In this document: positions 16,801 through 25,700 of the stretch, one piece after another
Layout: every line of letters starts with the position of its first letter
Numbering within the stretch: the stretch's first letter is position 1
NCBI RefSeq assembly: GCF_014203395.1
Contig: NZ_JACHIW010000003.1
Span: forward strand, 186,001 to 250,000
DNA length: 64,000 nt
Source: Saccharopolyspora phatthalungensis
Lineage (GTDB): Bacteria > Actinomycetota > Actinomycetes > Mycobacteriales > Pseudonocardiaceae
Direction of reading: 5' to 3'
Program-made: the position numbers and the translations under genes
The notes under the pieces: generated by a model
Databases searched by the model: none
Told to the model about the DNA's origin: nothing
What the model saw: the letters and a program-made list of their open reading frames with translations, nothing else

Positions 16801-16909
16801 CATAGGTGAGCTGACGATTGGCATCTTTGACAGCGACAGTCGCCGGGTGAAGCTCGGCGCTGCCGCGCAGCATCGCAAGTAACGAAGGGGCTCGAAGAGC
16901 AGCGGACAT
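13811..16909 (-). CDS. Single-module NRPS with A-T-C architecture
   Basis: The 1,032-residue product has an adenylation domain (TSGSTGRPKP, NEYGPTEAAVW, YRTGDVGRW, NGKVDHAALP), a carrier domain with LGGDSLL (Ser near residue 540) and a C-terminal condensation domain. The A-domain pocket Asp (FDIS) is present, so an alpha-amino acid is expected; I do not assign which. The C motif reads QHMIADDW where HHxxxDG is usual: the catalytic second His and the Asp are kept, the first His and the Gly are not. ATG 16909 has a GGAAGG SD; upstream sequence in this frame is P450 antisense. There is no TE. A terminal C domain after A-T suggests transfer of an aminoacyl group to a separate nucleophile, perhaps an oxidised terpene. 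Confidence 0.88.
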   Translation of the reverse strand: MSAALRAPSLLAMLRGSAELHPATVAVKDANRQLTYAELLDEAHRLAAYLVELGVRPGTPVASCLPRGVAAVVTHVAVLTAGAVHVPVAPTHPDALLRQLLNGVKARYLVVERERDAVGDARQVILDDPAIRRSSPDEAWSEPPMDALACVIHTSGSTGRPKPVALSHGAVANSTYARLHRYGEGIGEFAFVSPMTFDISLAGIWWTFATGGTLRMLAPDTAGLLGEFADALSAGATTHTLLTASLYRAVLSSVDKPAPGLRQVVVCGEPCPAELVDEHYRRMPNVELTNEYGPTEAAVWCAGATLHPGEDVVIGTPVLNTDVLVLDGDLRVLPPGEFGELCIGGANLAEGYVGLPELTRTVFVPHPADPSRRIYRTGDVGRWRPDGQLEIRGRLDEQVKVNGHRVEPGGVAAVLRGASDIRDAAVVKRSDRLVAYITAESGDMSQTEALYAALRQHANQLLPEYERPATYVLVPSLPLTANGKVDHAALPEPPVTRPELSTAYAAPALSDEHRVAAIFAELLGVQPIGLHDDFVELGGDSLLAARAAHRIGDEFGVHAPIRIVFEQPTVAHLAAWLATAPARSRPATASSPQEAPAGRLPLTEMQSAVWAHDQASGWNVVAGPDFTLSATYRINGTLDVTALGDAVDELVSRHEALRTSLQLRPGEQCQLIGQPSTGLLRTAGPRTRLADLFRAEPLELASGRVFAADLISFSDVEHQLSLRVQHMIADDWSLHLIERELSQLYAGMLAGRAPGLDAAPSYRAAISQAAPAPSAADLTYWAEKCRGARPVELVPNERLRRSKEPHRVRVNSVVVPATGFLRLVQANRVTLHTGLYAMIHALVAADTGAQEVLLNTVNAARRSAELERTVGVFVDTVLVRQRVLPNLSFIDSLRLAADELNTTYWHADATMPALCAELPDLLAVAAKSQPVVFETLAPVAGLQLKGCSIQRSDPYHVDYDGLPYRLPVGLNMIARQEGTMLRLAAFHDTAFLPAKYVDGMLHRMREIVLAYDQHGDHPMDRLVPADTWVREL

Positions 16910-16974
16910 CTGAAAAACCTTCCGTGGCCGGTAGGTCGTCCCACGACGGAAGCCGCCGGGGACCGAGATGTGGT

Positions 16975-18300
16975 TCACGAGGAGGACCGTGCGATGGCTC
17001 GGAGCCGGAGTCCCTTCGGTCGAATCGTCCCGCCCGGCAGGATCCGTCCCCGCTGGCTGGGAATGGGCGCCAACCGCCAGCGTCTGGCGATGGTGGCCAG
17101 CACGAGAGTGGCTTCGGCGAGGGCGAAACCTTCGCCGATACATTTCCGTGCGCCGCCCCCGAACGGGACGTAGGCATGGCGTCCGGGCGGGGTATTCCAC
17201 CGATCGGGGTCGAACCGCTGAGCGTTGGGGTGCTCGTCGGGCCGACGATGGATGAGATAGGAACTGAAGACGACGGTGGTGCCGGCCGCGATAGGGTGTC
17301 CGCCCAGTTCGGTGTCGGTGCTGGCGATACGGGTCAGAAGCCAGGTGGGCGGATAGAGACGCAATGCCTCGTTGATGATTCGGGCGGTCAGGACGAGTTC
17401 GGGCAGATGATCGACGGGGTCGCCGGTCAGGACCTGGTCCACTTCGGCGTGTAGCTGGTCTTGAATGTCGGGGTGGTCGCTGAGCAGACGCAGCGCCCAC
17501 GACAGTGTGACCGCCGTGGTCTCGATTCCGGCGAAGAAGAACGTCATGATCTGATCGACAAGTTCGGCGTCACTCAGCGACCCGCCGTCGAAGTCCGTTG
17601 TCGCCAGCAGCATGGACAGCATGTCGTCATGGTCGGTGCTGCCGGCGCGGCGGCGTTCCGTGATGATGCCGTGCGCGATCTGTTTGACGCGTGCCGTGGC
17701 GCGGTTATAGCGGAGGTTGGCGGGCAGCGGAAAGTTGTTGATCACGTCCGGGAGGATTATCCGCCGCAGACTCTGGAGCACGATGAGGTTCACGTTCTCC
17801 GTCAGTTCGGCGTGCACATCCGCGGCCAACGCGGTCCCCAGTACCGTTTCGGCCAGTGCATGCGTGGTAATCGCCGTCATTTCAGTCAGCACATCAACGG
17901 CTTGTCCCGGCTGCCACGCATCGACGACCGCCGCGGCCCTCCGGGCGATCACGCGCGAATAACCGGGAAGACGCTGCGGGTTGAAGGCGGGCTGGATCAG
18001 CCGCCGCTGTCTGCGATGCTGGCTGTGCGGGCAGGTCCCCAGGCCGTTGCCGAGGATGGGTCGGGCGACATCGTAAGCGAGCCCTCCCTTGTCGAAGATC
18101 TTGTCGTTGAGCAGGACGTGGCGGGTCAGTTCCGGCGTGCAGACCACGACCGCCCGTATGGTGCCAACCCGGACCGTGACCAGGTCGCCGTAACTGGGCA
18201 GGGTGCCCCAGAAGCCCAGCGGATCACGCAGCAGGCGCGGGACGTGGCCGAGCACGGGTATCGCCCCGGGGGCCGCGGCGGCTGTGCATGTCGTCTCCAT
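16975..18300 (-). CDS. Cytochrome P450, terpene-hydroxylase-like
   Basis: The 441-residue protein has the I-helix oxygen-activation motif AGIETT (about residue 255), the ExxR motif in NEALRLYPP, the PERF-like segment FDPDRW, and the haem loop FGGGARKCIGEGFA with the Cys ligand near 383. Its EALRLYPPTW helix and GGGARKCIG loop resemble actinobacterial terpene oxidases such as the pentalenene oxidase group. I place the start at the ATG 18300 with an AGGGAG SD. It is the second gene of the terpene operon, 36 nt after the AveC-like gene, and probably hydroxylates the terpene for later esterification. Redox partners are not encoded nearby. Confidence 0.9.
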   Translation of the reverse strand: METTCTAAAAPGAIPVLGHVPRLLRDPLGFWGTLPSYGDLVTVRVGTIRAVVVCTPELTRHVLLNDKIFDKGGLAYDVARPILGNGLGTCPHSQHRRQRRLIQPAFNPQRLPGYSRVIARRAAAVVDAWQPGQAVDVLTEMTAITTHALAETVLGTALAADVHAELTENVNLIVLQSLRRIILPDVINNFPLPANLRYNRATARVKQIAHGIITERRRAGSTDHDDMLSMLLATTDFDGGSLSDAELVDQIMTFFFAGIETTAVTLSWALRLLSDHPDIQDQLHAEVDQVLTGDPVDHLPELVLTARIINEALRLYPPTWLLTRIASTDTELGGHPIAAGTTVVFSSYLIHRRPDEHPNAQRFDPDRWNTPPGRHAYVPFGGGARKCIGEGFALAEATLVLATIARRWRLAPIPSQRGRILPGGTIRPKGLRLRAIARSSS

Positions 18301-18336
18301 CGATTTCTCCCTAAGCCGCACTAAGGATCTTCTTAC

Positions 18337-19311
18337 TCAAGGCATGATGACCGAGGCGCAATTGCCCAGCAGGTAGCTCGGAATGCCCGGCGTCGGACTT
18401 TGGAAAGCACTGCTAGCCGCCGACACGACGACCCACGGCAGTAACAGCAGATTAGTGCACCCGGCGACCGCCAGAATCCGTGGCACGGCACGGAAGCGGG
18501 GGCGGAGCGCGTCGAGACCTCGTTCAACGGTGGTCAGACCGTCGGCACTCCGCCGGAAGTAGAGGACGGCCAGCGCGCCAACCCACAGCGCATAGAAGAT
18601 CTCATGGTAGATGGGAAATTGATAGCGAGTTCCCGTCCAGAAGGAAAGATTCGGAATCGCGGCAGGGTAGGCGGCCAGCTCCAGCCAAACCGAAACATTG
18701 ACCAGAGCGACGATGACAACGGACGTGATGGCTAGTGCAATGACGTTGAGCGTGCGCCTCGACAGTCCGTGCCAGCGGCGTTCAAGCAGCCGAAAGAGAC
18801 GGCCCAGGCCCACGATGATGTAGACGAAAACCAGATAACCGAGCGTCACCTGAAATATCGATTCGGGTCCATGGCCGCGACAGCTGTCGATCCAACCGGG
18901 AGTTGCCGCGGCCCAGGAGCTGACGCTGACCATGTGGCTGTTGAGACTGAGCGTCGGTCCGACGAAGTTGACCAGGGGATCCTGCCACGCAGTGAGCAAC
19001 AGAGCGCACGCGAACACGGCATCGGCGCCGAGTTGATGCTCCCGGCGGTATTGCCGGACAATCCTGATCGCAAAGACGATGAGGATTACCACGACCAGCA
19101 GCTCGAATCCCCGCAACACGACGATATTCCAGGCCGGCGGTCGGTCTGGGCCAACGGGGGTGACAATATGGGCCTGGCCGGTGACGAGCCAACTACCGTA
19201 TATCCATGCCTGGATCAGGACGAAAACAGCGCCTAACGTCGCCCAAGCTCTGATCGGGGACCAGCCGACCAAGACTTTGGTTAAGCCGATTCTCGGAGCG
19301 GGGCTATCCAT
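18337..19311 (-). CDS. AveC-like (spirocyclase family) membrane protein
   Basis: The 324-residue polytopic protein has about seven to nine hydrophobic spans. It resembles the AveC/spirocyclase family in overall layout, with an N-terminal span followed by an extracytoplasmic loop, conserved WQDP and NPL(S)-like polar motifs between spans (TAWQDPLVNF), and a polar central loop ending PGWIDSCRGHGPE. AveC acts in spiroketal formation in avermectin biosynthesis. Homologues also occur in terpene clusters with no assigned role. Start ATG 19311 is supported by GGAGGGA 8 nt upstream. It is the first gene of the five-gene operon, downstream of a palindromic operator. Family assignment is by eye. Confidence 0.6.
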   Translation of the reverse strand: MDSPAPRIGLTKVLVGWSPIRAWATLGAVFVLIQAWIYGSWLVTGQAHIVTPVGPDRPPAWNIVVLRGFELLVVVILIVFAIRIVRQYRREHQLGADAVFACALLLTAWQDPLVNFVGPTLSLNSHMVSVSSWAAATPGWIDSCRGHGPESIFQVTLGYLVFVYIIVGLGRLFRLLERRWHGLSRRTLNVIALAITSVVIVALVNVSVWLELAAYPAAIPNLSFWTGTRYQFPIYHEIFYALWVGALAVLYFRRSADGLTTVERGLDALRPRFRAVPRILAVAGCTNLLLLPWVVVSAASSAFQSPTPGIPSYLLGNCASVIMP

Positions 19312-19400
19312 GCAGTAGTCCCTCCATGCGGGCATGACAAGTCGCGAAGGATGCTGGGGTATATCGCAAACGGCTCGCCTGTCAGGTAGCAAGTTTGGTT

Positions 19401-19429
19401 CTATCCTGTAATCAATGAGTACAGGATAG
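19401..19429. promoter_or_regulatory. 29-bp palindromic operator upstream of the terpene operon
   Basis: Perfect 10-bp arms (CTATCCTGTA at 19401-19410, TACAGGATAG at 19420-19429) flank a 9-bp spacer, 90 bp upstream of the AveC-like start. The layout suits a dimeric TetR-type or similar repressor. No such regulator is in the window. Confidence 0.6.
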
Positions 19430-19977
19430 ACTACAGGCTGTTATGTTCGTAGTGTCCTTACGGGCAGAGATTGTCGCCCCAACAAACATCTGCCGCTTAT
19501 TGTGGTCGCCTGCGGTCGCGCTTGCCGGTAACCTCCATCGAGGTCAGGCTGCGTGTCGGTACTCGGCGCGGAAGCCGCCCAGGCGCTCACGTCCTCGTAT
19601 TTCGAGGCGGGCGAGCGGGGTTGGATCGGCCATCGACTCCGGCAAAAGGTACAGCGGACGGGTGTTCGCGCCACGCTTTTACGGAAGTTCGACGAATTCT
19701 CCAGGTGCCGCTGGTTCCGGATCCCCGCATCCTTAAGGATGGCGTCAAAAAGTTCGGGCAAAATTGCTGCCCGCGGTCCCAGATCAGGAACCGCGCCCTG
19801 CAACCCGGGCGCTCGCGCCGATGTGGTGGAGGAGTTGCCGACGGCGCTTTTCCTGCCGCTAGCTACTTCGACCCGAAAAAGTCGTTGTGGTGATGGTGGA
19901 CTGTGCTCGGGTCCGTGCGGCCGGATGGCGGGTCAGTGGGTTCGGCGGTGCGGGCGGGGCGGGTTGTCCTGCCGGGG
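19430..19977. other. Gene-poor stretch upstream of the terpene operon
   Basis: Open frames on both strands are short, lack SD sites and change composition abruptly. I see no recognisable domain. This looks like decayed DNA adjoining the transposase relic. Confidence 0.4.
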
Positions 19978-20391
19978 TTATGCGCTCTTGGCGTGCGCCA
20001 GTGTGGCGATCTTGACGAGGTTGTGGGCGAGGACGCCGTCGCCCGCAACCGCCGGCCGCCCGACGCCGGTCGCGTATCGTGCGCGCCGCCCACCGGCGGC
20101 CTGCACTCGCTTGGCCGTGCCCGCGATCCTGGGGACCGCCTTGGCCAGCAGGCCGGAATCGGTCGGGTTTTCCACATTGGTCTCCACCGCCGTTGGCATC
20201 GACCCGAATCTTATTGGTGTGTACCAGTTTCGCTGTGGCAGCCTTGGCCGGCAGCGTTTCGTTGAGCCCGGCCACCGCCTCCGGCCCGCACCTTGAAGAA
20301 CGCCGGATCGTCCGGCAAAGCGTTGACCCGCTCGAGCTCGCCCGGCATCCGCAGACACATCTCCGGCAACATCGTCTCCCCCGACGTGGGC
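19978..20391 (-). pseudogene. Decayed IS transposase
   Basis: Fragments in several minus frames recall an ISNCY-type transposase. Near 20300-20391 there is GELERVNALPDDPAFF, like the N-terminal (D/E)LLDDPxFF segment. A frame with KLVHTNKIRVD is followed after a shift by NPTDSGLLAKAV, like the catalytic-core segment ending YPTDSGLL. The end reads AHNLVKIATL, as in C-terminal LxHNLxxIA helices. The middle is missing, so this is a relic. No terminal inverted repeats were located. Confidence 0.5.
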
Positions 20392-20861
20392 TGCGGATTG
20401 GTGGGACCATTTGGCCTCAATTCCCTTGCGCCACAACCGTCCCGGCCATGATCCCACCAGTCGGGCACCCAATCTCGCAGGCACGCTGACGAACTACGGA
20501 CCTGGTTCGCGGCCGGCGGTGGACAAAGCGGCGTTCTGTCGATAGCGGAGCAACGAAACTTGGCCAGCGCGCGGCGGCAATTACTTGGATCGCCCCATCG
20601 AACGCGGGGCTGTCGTCGAATTCGGGCAGGGGGCCAACGGCGCCGAGGCGTTCGCGGTCCTCGTGAGCACCTTTTTGTCGTCCACATGCGACATTTCACC
20701 GCTCTGCGGACCTGTCTCCGAGGGCGGAACCAAGGGCTCTACCAAGCCGCACAACTACATTCGGCACCAACCGAAACGATAAACAATCCACAGAGCGTGA
20801 TCGCGCCCGCTGTCCAACCAAGATCCAACTGAGACGCTGTGAAAATCTTGATCCACCGGTG
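20392..20861. other. Non-coding or decayed stretch
   Basis: About 470 bp with no supported gene; possibly the remainder of the inserted element. Confidence 0.35.
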
Positions 20862-20909
20862 TTGACTTTTCCTCAAGTTTGCTTCTAGGGTTCATTACGA
20901 ATCTTCGTA
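20862..20909 (+). promoter_or_regulatory. Sigma-70-like promoter with palindromic operator
   Basis: TTGACT (20862-20867), an 18-bp spacer and TAGGGT (20886-20891) are followed at 20896-20909 by the palindrome TACGAA-TC-TTCGTA, in the place of a start-site operator. The only ORF it would serve is the mini-ORF at 20953. Confidence 0.4.
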
Positions 20910-20952
20910 CATCCGCCGAATTTGAACTGCGCTAGAAGTGTAGGAGCACTCG

Positions 20953-20994
20953 ATGGTATGGGTCGGCGGGGGCGGCAAGTCGCCTATGGACTAA
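20953..20994 (+). CDS. Possible 13-residue mini-ORF
   Basis: ATG to TAA, 14 codons, encoding MVWVGGGGKSPMD, with TAGGAG 6 nt upstream and a promoter-operator arrangement before that. It could be a leader peptide, or the 5' end of a lost gene. After it, up to 21185, there is only GC-rich sequence with a short CGCACC-type tandem repeat near 21041-21060. Confidence 0.2.
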   Translation: MVWVGGGGKSPMD

Positions 20995-21185
20995 TCGATC
21001 ATCGAGGCGGTGTCCCGGGTGGATGTTCGACTGTGCGGGCGCACCCGCACCCGCACCCGCGGCCGGGCTCATCGAGGCCGTTCCCGAGAAGAGCGCAAAC
21101 CGCTACCACGCAACTACTAATATGAGAAGTCGACCGGGCCGGATTCCGTTTCGGGCGGGGAAGATCCTCCGCAAGTCCGCCGCCG

Positions 21186-21452
21186 TCACCTCGGCGTCAC
21201 CTCCGACAGGTCCGCCACCATCGTGGAGATGGCGTGCACGTCGTGAAACTCGTCCCGGTTCACGCGCTGGTACGGGATTTCGACGGCAAGCTCGGTACGA
21301 ATGAAGTTGATCAGCATCGCCAGTCGCAGCGAGTCCAGCACTCCGTCTTCAAACAGAGCAGTGATGTGGGTGAATTCCTCGGGTTCTCCGTCGGTCAGCA
21401 GTCGCTCGCGGATGAAGTTGCACAACCTGTCCTCGACCTCGTCTACGCGCAT
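21186..21452 (-). CDS. Stand-alone acyl carrier protein (ChlB2-like role)
   Basis: The 88-residue acidic helical protein has a carrier-protein phosphopantetheine site, GVLDSLRLAML, with Ser about residue 41 and a preceding (F)xDGVLDS loop, and typical helix spacing. ATG has a GGGAGG SD. It is divergent from the KAS III-like gene across a 178-bp promoter region. In chlorothricin and related pathways a discrete ACP accepts the aryl group made by a 6-MSA-type PKS through a KAS III-like transferase. The same trio stands here, so this is the likely aryl-ACP on which tailoring could occur (inference from established pathways). Confidence 0.75.
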   Translation of the reverse strand: MRVDEVEDRLCNFIRERLLTDGEPEEFTHITALFEDGVLDSLRLAMLINFIRTELAVEIPYQRVNRDEFHDVHAISTMVADLSEVTPR

Positions 21453-21630
21453 TATTTCCTCCCGAAAGTGTGCCGTGTCGCCACGGTCGCCGGGTAATCA
21501 AGGCTCGCAGGGAATCGTTTGTCCGTACCAAACGGAAAGCGAGATGACGGGATGCGACGCTACCCGACCACTGTAGAGCGGCGCAAGAAGAAAATGTATT
21601 TCCGGGTGCGGTTTCAGGAGGGGTGCACGC
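21453..21630. promoter_or_regulatory. Divergent promoter region between ACP and KAS III genes
   Basis: 178 bp separate the two starts. It contains an imperfect dyad near 21511-21531 (CGTTTG, 7 bp, CAAACG). No clear -35/-10 pairs can be assigned by eye. Confidence 0.35.
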
Positions 21631-22665
21631 ATGCGTGCTTCCGACATGTTCATCAGCGGTCTTGGTGCGTACGTCCCTGATCAAGTAAGTGTGGCAGACG
21701 CGGTGCGGCAGGGCTGGTATTCCGACGAGCTGAGCCGGCTTCAGGAGTTCGTCAGCATCGCGGTCGCCGGTGGGATCTCCGCACCGGAGATGGCATTGCG
21801 CGCCGCGCGTGATGCGATCGAGGGCAGCGCGCATGCGCCTGACGAGCTGGACCTGTTGCTGTACTGCGGAGTGTGGCACCAGGGCCCCGACGGCTGGCAG
21901 CCGCAGTATCTCCTGCAACGCGAATTGATCGGCGGAGACGCGCTGGCGGTGGAGATCCAGCACGGCTGCAACGGCCTGTTCAGCGCGCTCAGCCTCGCGG
22001 TGGGCCATCTGCACGCCGACCGGGACCAGCGGGCCGCGCTGCTGGTGGGTACCGACAATTTCGGCACCCCGCTGATCGACAGGTGGTCGGTGAGCACGGC
22101 ATTCGTCGTGGCCGACGCGGCTAGCGCCCTGGTGCTGAGCAAAAAGCCGTCCGCGGTGCAACTTCTGTCGGTGAACCTGCTGACGGTGCCGGAGGGAGAG
22201 CAGACCCACCGCAGCGGCGAGCCCCTGTTCCCGCCCGGGGCCACCGTGGGGCGCGTATTGGACTTCAACGCGCGCGCTGAGCATTTCCAGAGGGCATCCC
22301 AGCGGGACAGCGGTGGCACCCTGATGTCGTTGAAGATCCGGCAGCGCTTGCTACAGACCGTCCACCGAACCTTGGTGGAAGCCGGTATCGACATCAGCGA
22401 CATCTCCCGGGTAGCTTGCGCGCACTATTCGCGGGAACTGGTCGAACAGTGGTTCCTGAGTGCCGTGAACATGCCGTTGTCGCGGTCGACGTGGAACTAC
22501 GGCAGAACCATCGGTCATGCCGGCTGCAGTGACCAGTTCCTCGCGTTGCGCAATCTCATCGTCTCGGGGCAAGTGCACCAGGGAGATCACGTGTTGCTGC
22601 TGGGCGTCGGCCCGGGAATCACCATCGCCGCCGCGGTGGTCAGGATCGCTGACTCGGTCAAGTGA
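21631..22665 (+). CDS. KAS III-like acyltransferase (ChlB3/CerJ type)
   Basis: The 344-residue thiolase-fold protein has a nucleophilic Cys in IQHGCNGLFSAL, and a His in CAHYSREL in place of the KAS III HQAN block. The last motif is GHAGCSDQF, where FabH has NxGNTS. The Cys-His-Asp arrangement and loss of the usual Asn match acyl-transferring KAS III homologues (CerJ, ChlB3 types) that move a finished acyl group and do not make C-C bonds. AGGAGGGG SD, 9 nt before ATG. It stands between the ACP and the PKS, so transfer of the aryl product from the PKS to the discrete ACP is the likely job. Confidence 0.8.
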   Translation: MRASDMFISGLGAYVPDQVSVADAVRQGWYSDELSRLQEFVSIAVAGGISAPEMALRAARDAIEGSAHAPDELDLLLYCGVWHQGPDGWQPQYLLQRELIGGDALAVEIQHGCNGLFSALSLAVGHLHADRDQRAALLVGTDNFGTPLIDRWSVSTAFVVADAASALVLSKKPSAVQLLSVNLLTVPEGEQTHRSGEPLFPPGATVGRVLDFNARAEHFQRASQRDSGGTLMSLKIRQRLLQTVHRTLVEAGIDISDISRVACAHYSRELVEQWFLSAVNMPLSRSTWNYGRTIGHAGCSDQFLALRNLIVSGQVHQGDHVLLLGVGPGITIAAAVVRIADSVK

Positions 22666-22729
22666 GAACTGCGGCACCCGTCGGTCACCTGATCTTGACG
22701 GGACACACGACCGTCGAAGGGAAACCGCA

Positions 22730-25700
22730 ATGAACACGCAGCTGGACCCGACAGAACCGATCGCAGTCGTGGGAATCGGGTGCCGTTTCCCCGGTGCGGC
22801 AAGCTCTCCGGACGCGTTCTGGGACCTGCTCACCGCCGGTCGCGACGCCGTGGGACAAGTGCCCGACGACCGCTGGCGGGACTACCTGGCCATGGGTGCG
22901 GCCCACGCGGCGGCCGCTCAGCGAGCACCCAAGCGCGGCGGCTATCTCGGTGACCGTGACATCGCCTGCTTCGACAACGAGTTCTTCGGCTTCACGCGCC
23001 GAGAGGCCGAGACGATGGACCCGCAACACCGGATGATGCTGGAGGTCACTTGGGAGGCCCTGGAACACGCCGGTATCCCGCCCCTGACGCTGACCGGCCG
23101 GCAGGTCGGCGTGTTCACGGGAGTGATCAGCGACGACTATGGCCGCCGACTGCTGGAGAACTTGCCTGACGTGGACGCGTGGGTGGCGAGCGGGGCGTCG
23201 AACTGCGGCGCGGCCAATCGCGTGTCTTACGCCCTGGATCTGCGCGGCCCCAGCCTCGTCGTGGACACCGCGTGCTCCGCCTCGCTCACCGCGGTACACC
23301 TGGCCTGCCAGAGCCTGCGGTCGGGGGAGACCGAGCTCGCGCTGGCCGGTGCCGTCAACATCATCGCCGCCCCCGGCTGGTCGCTATCGCTGGAGGCGGC
23401 GGGCATGTTGTCACAGGTGGGGTTGTCCAAGGCCTTTTCCGCTGACGCCGACGGCTACGTGCGCGGCGAAGGCTGCGGCGTGCTGGTGCTCAAGCGGCTC
23501 GTCGACGCCGAACGCGACGGTGACCGGATCATGGCTGTGGTGCTGGGTACCTCGGTGATCCACGACGGTCGCACCGAGAACTTCGTGGCGCCCAGCGAGA
23601 CCGCCCAACAGGCCATGGTGCGTAATGCCTGCGCGCAGGCGGGGGTCGAACCGGCCACAGTGGACTACGTCGAGGCGCACGGAACTGGCACGCGGCGCGG
23701 CGACTACACCGAGGCCACCGCGCTGAGCGCCGTCTACGGGGCTGAGCGTCCCGCGGACGATCCATGCTTGATCGGTTCGGTGAAGACCAACATCGGCCAT
23801 CTGGAAGCCAGTGCGGGAATGGCCGGGATCATCAAGGCCGTGCTGGCCTTGGGGCACGAGCACATTCCGCCCAGCCTCAACGTTTCGTCGCTCAACCCGT
23901 CGATCGACTGGGCGACGGCGGGCCTCAGGGTGGCCACGCAGCCGACGGCGTGGCCGCAGCGCGCTCACCCCCGGCGCGCCGCGGTATCCAGCTTCGGATT
24001 CGGCGGCACCATCTCGCATGCGGTCCTGCAACAGGCCCCCGCTCGCCGCCCAGCAGCGATCGAGTCTCCCAGCATGCCCGCGAACACGAACGCGGTGTAC
24101 CCGCTGTCGGCGCGGTCCGAGTCCGGGCTGCGTCACAATGCGGCCCGGCTCGCCGACTGGCTGGACGGCCCCGGTGCTGCCACGCCACTGGCCGATGTCG
24201 GCCACACGCTGGCCCTGCGACGCTCACACCTGACACACCGGGCCACCGTGGTCGCCGCGGACCGCGATGAACTGATCACCAGGTTGCGCCACATCGCCGA
24301 CGGCGAGCTGGCTCCCGGGATCGCCACCGGAACCGCCGAGGACATTCCTCGTGTGGTGTGGGTGTTTTCCGGGCATGGCTCGCAATGGGTGGGCATGGGG
24401 CGTGAACTGCTGGCCACGCAGCCGGTTTTTGCCGACGTGATCGACCAGATCGAGCCGGTGTTCGCCGAGGAGGGCGGTTTTTCGCTGCGTGCGGCCCTGC
24501 GCGACGGCGAGTTCGCCGGCGCAGGCCCGACTCAGATGTTGATCTTCGCGATGGAGGCGGCGCTGGCCGAGGTGTGGCGCGCCCACGGTGCGACCCCGGA
24601 CGCGGTCATCGGGCACTCGATGGGCGAGATCGCCGCGGCGGTTGTGTCCGGCGCGTGCACCCTTGAGGTAGGCGCGCGGCTGATCAGCAGGCGCTCCCGC
24701 CTGCTGTGGCGCGCCGATGGCAAGGGCGCGATGGCCACCGTCAATCTGCCGTTCGACGAGGTTGTCGCCAAGCTGGCCGGTCGGCAAGATGTGGTGGCCG
24801 CGATCTCGTCGTCGCCGACGGCTTCGGTGATCTCCGGCGAGACGGCTGCGGTCGAGGCGCTCATCGCGGAGTGGGAGGCTGAGGGCCTCTTGCCGCGCAA
24901 GATCGCCGTGGAGATCGCCTCCCACAGCCCGGCCATGGATCCGCTGCTGACCGAACTCCGGGAGTCCGTCGCCGACCTTCCTCTTGTTCAGCCGCTGATC
25001 CCGATGTACAGCACCAGTGCCACCGATCCTCGGGCGAAAGTCGCGCTGGACGGCGACTACTGGGCGAACAACCTGCGGCAGCCGGTGCGGCTGCGGGAGG
25101 CCGTCGAGGCAGCCGTGGCCGACGGCTATGGCGCGTTCCTCGAAGTCGCGCCGCACCCGGTGGTGTGCAACCCGATCATCGAGACCCTATCCGCGTTGGG
25201 GCGCGATGACGCTTTCGCGGGGCTTACCCTCCGCAGAGGGCACCCCGAGCTTGAGACCTTGCTGAACAGCATCGGCGAGGCGCACTGTCGTGGCATCGAG
25301 GTGGACTTGGGACGGCTGCATCCCGGCGGTGCACTGGTGACTCTGCCGTCCATGCAGTGGCAGAATCAGCCGCATTGGCGCGATTTCGCTCCGTCGGGCG
25401 CCGTCGAGCAGGCCAACCACGTCGCGGACTCGCACTCGTTGCTGGGTGCGGCTACCACTGTCGCGGGCCATTCGCTGCGGCTGTGGCGGACCTTCCTGGA
25501 CGGTGACAACCGCCCCTACCCCGGCAGCCATCCCGTCAACGGCGTTGAGATCGTGCCCGCCTCGGTGCTGGTCAACACCTTCCTGGAGGCCGCCAACGGA
25601 GTCTCGCCCGGCGTGCTGACGGATGTGCAGTTCCGGCTGCCGCTGGTCGCCGACGACCAGGGCAAGGAGGTCCAGGTCGTCCACGATCACCGGTTGGCGC

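Noticed and set aside
16910..17500. N-terminal extension of the NRPS frame to 17500
   Set aside because: It overlaps the P450 gene antisense-frame style and has Arg/Ser-rich noise; ATG 16909 has an SD and begins the A domain properly.
21041..21060. Short CGCACC-type tandem repeat as a regulatory iteron array
   Set aside because: Only about three short copies in GC-rich sequence; no phasing or partner gene.
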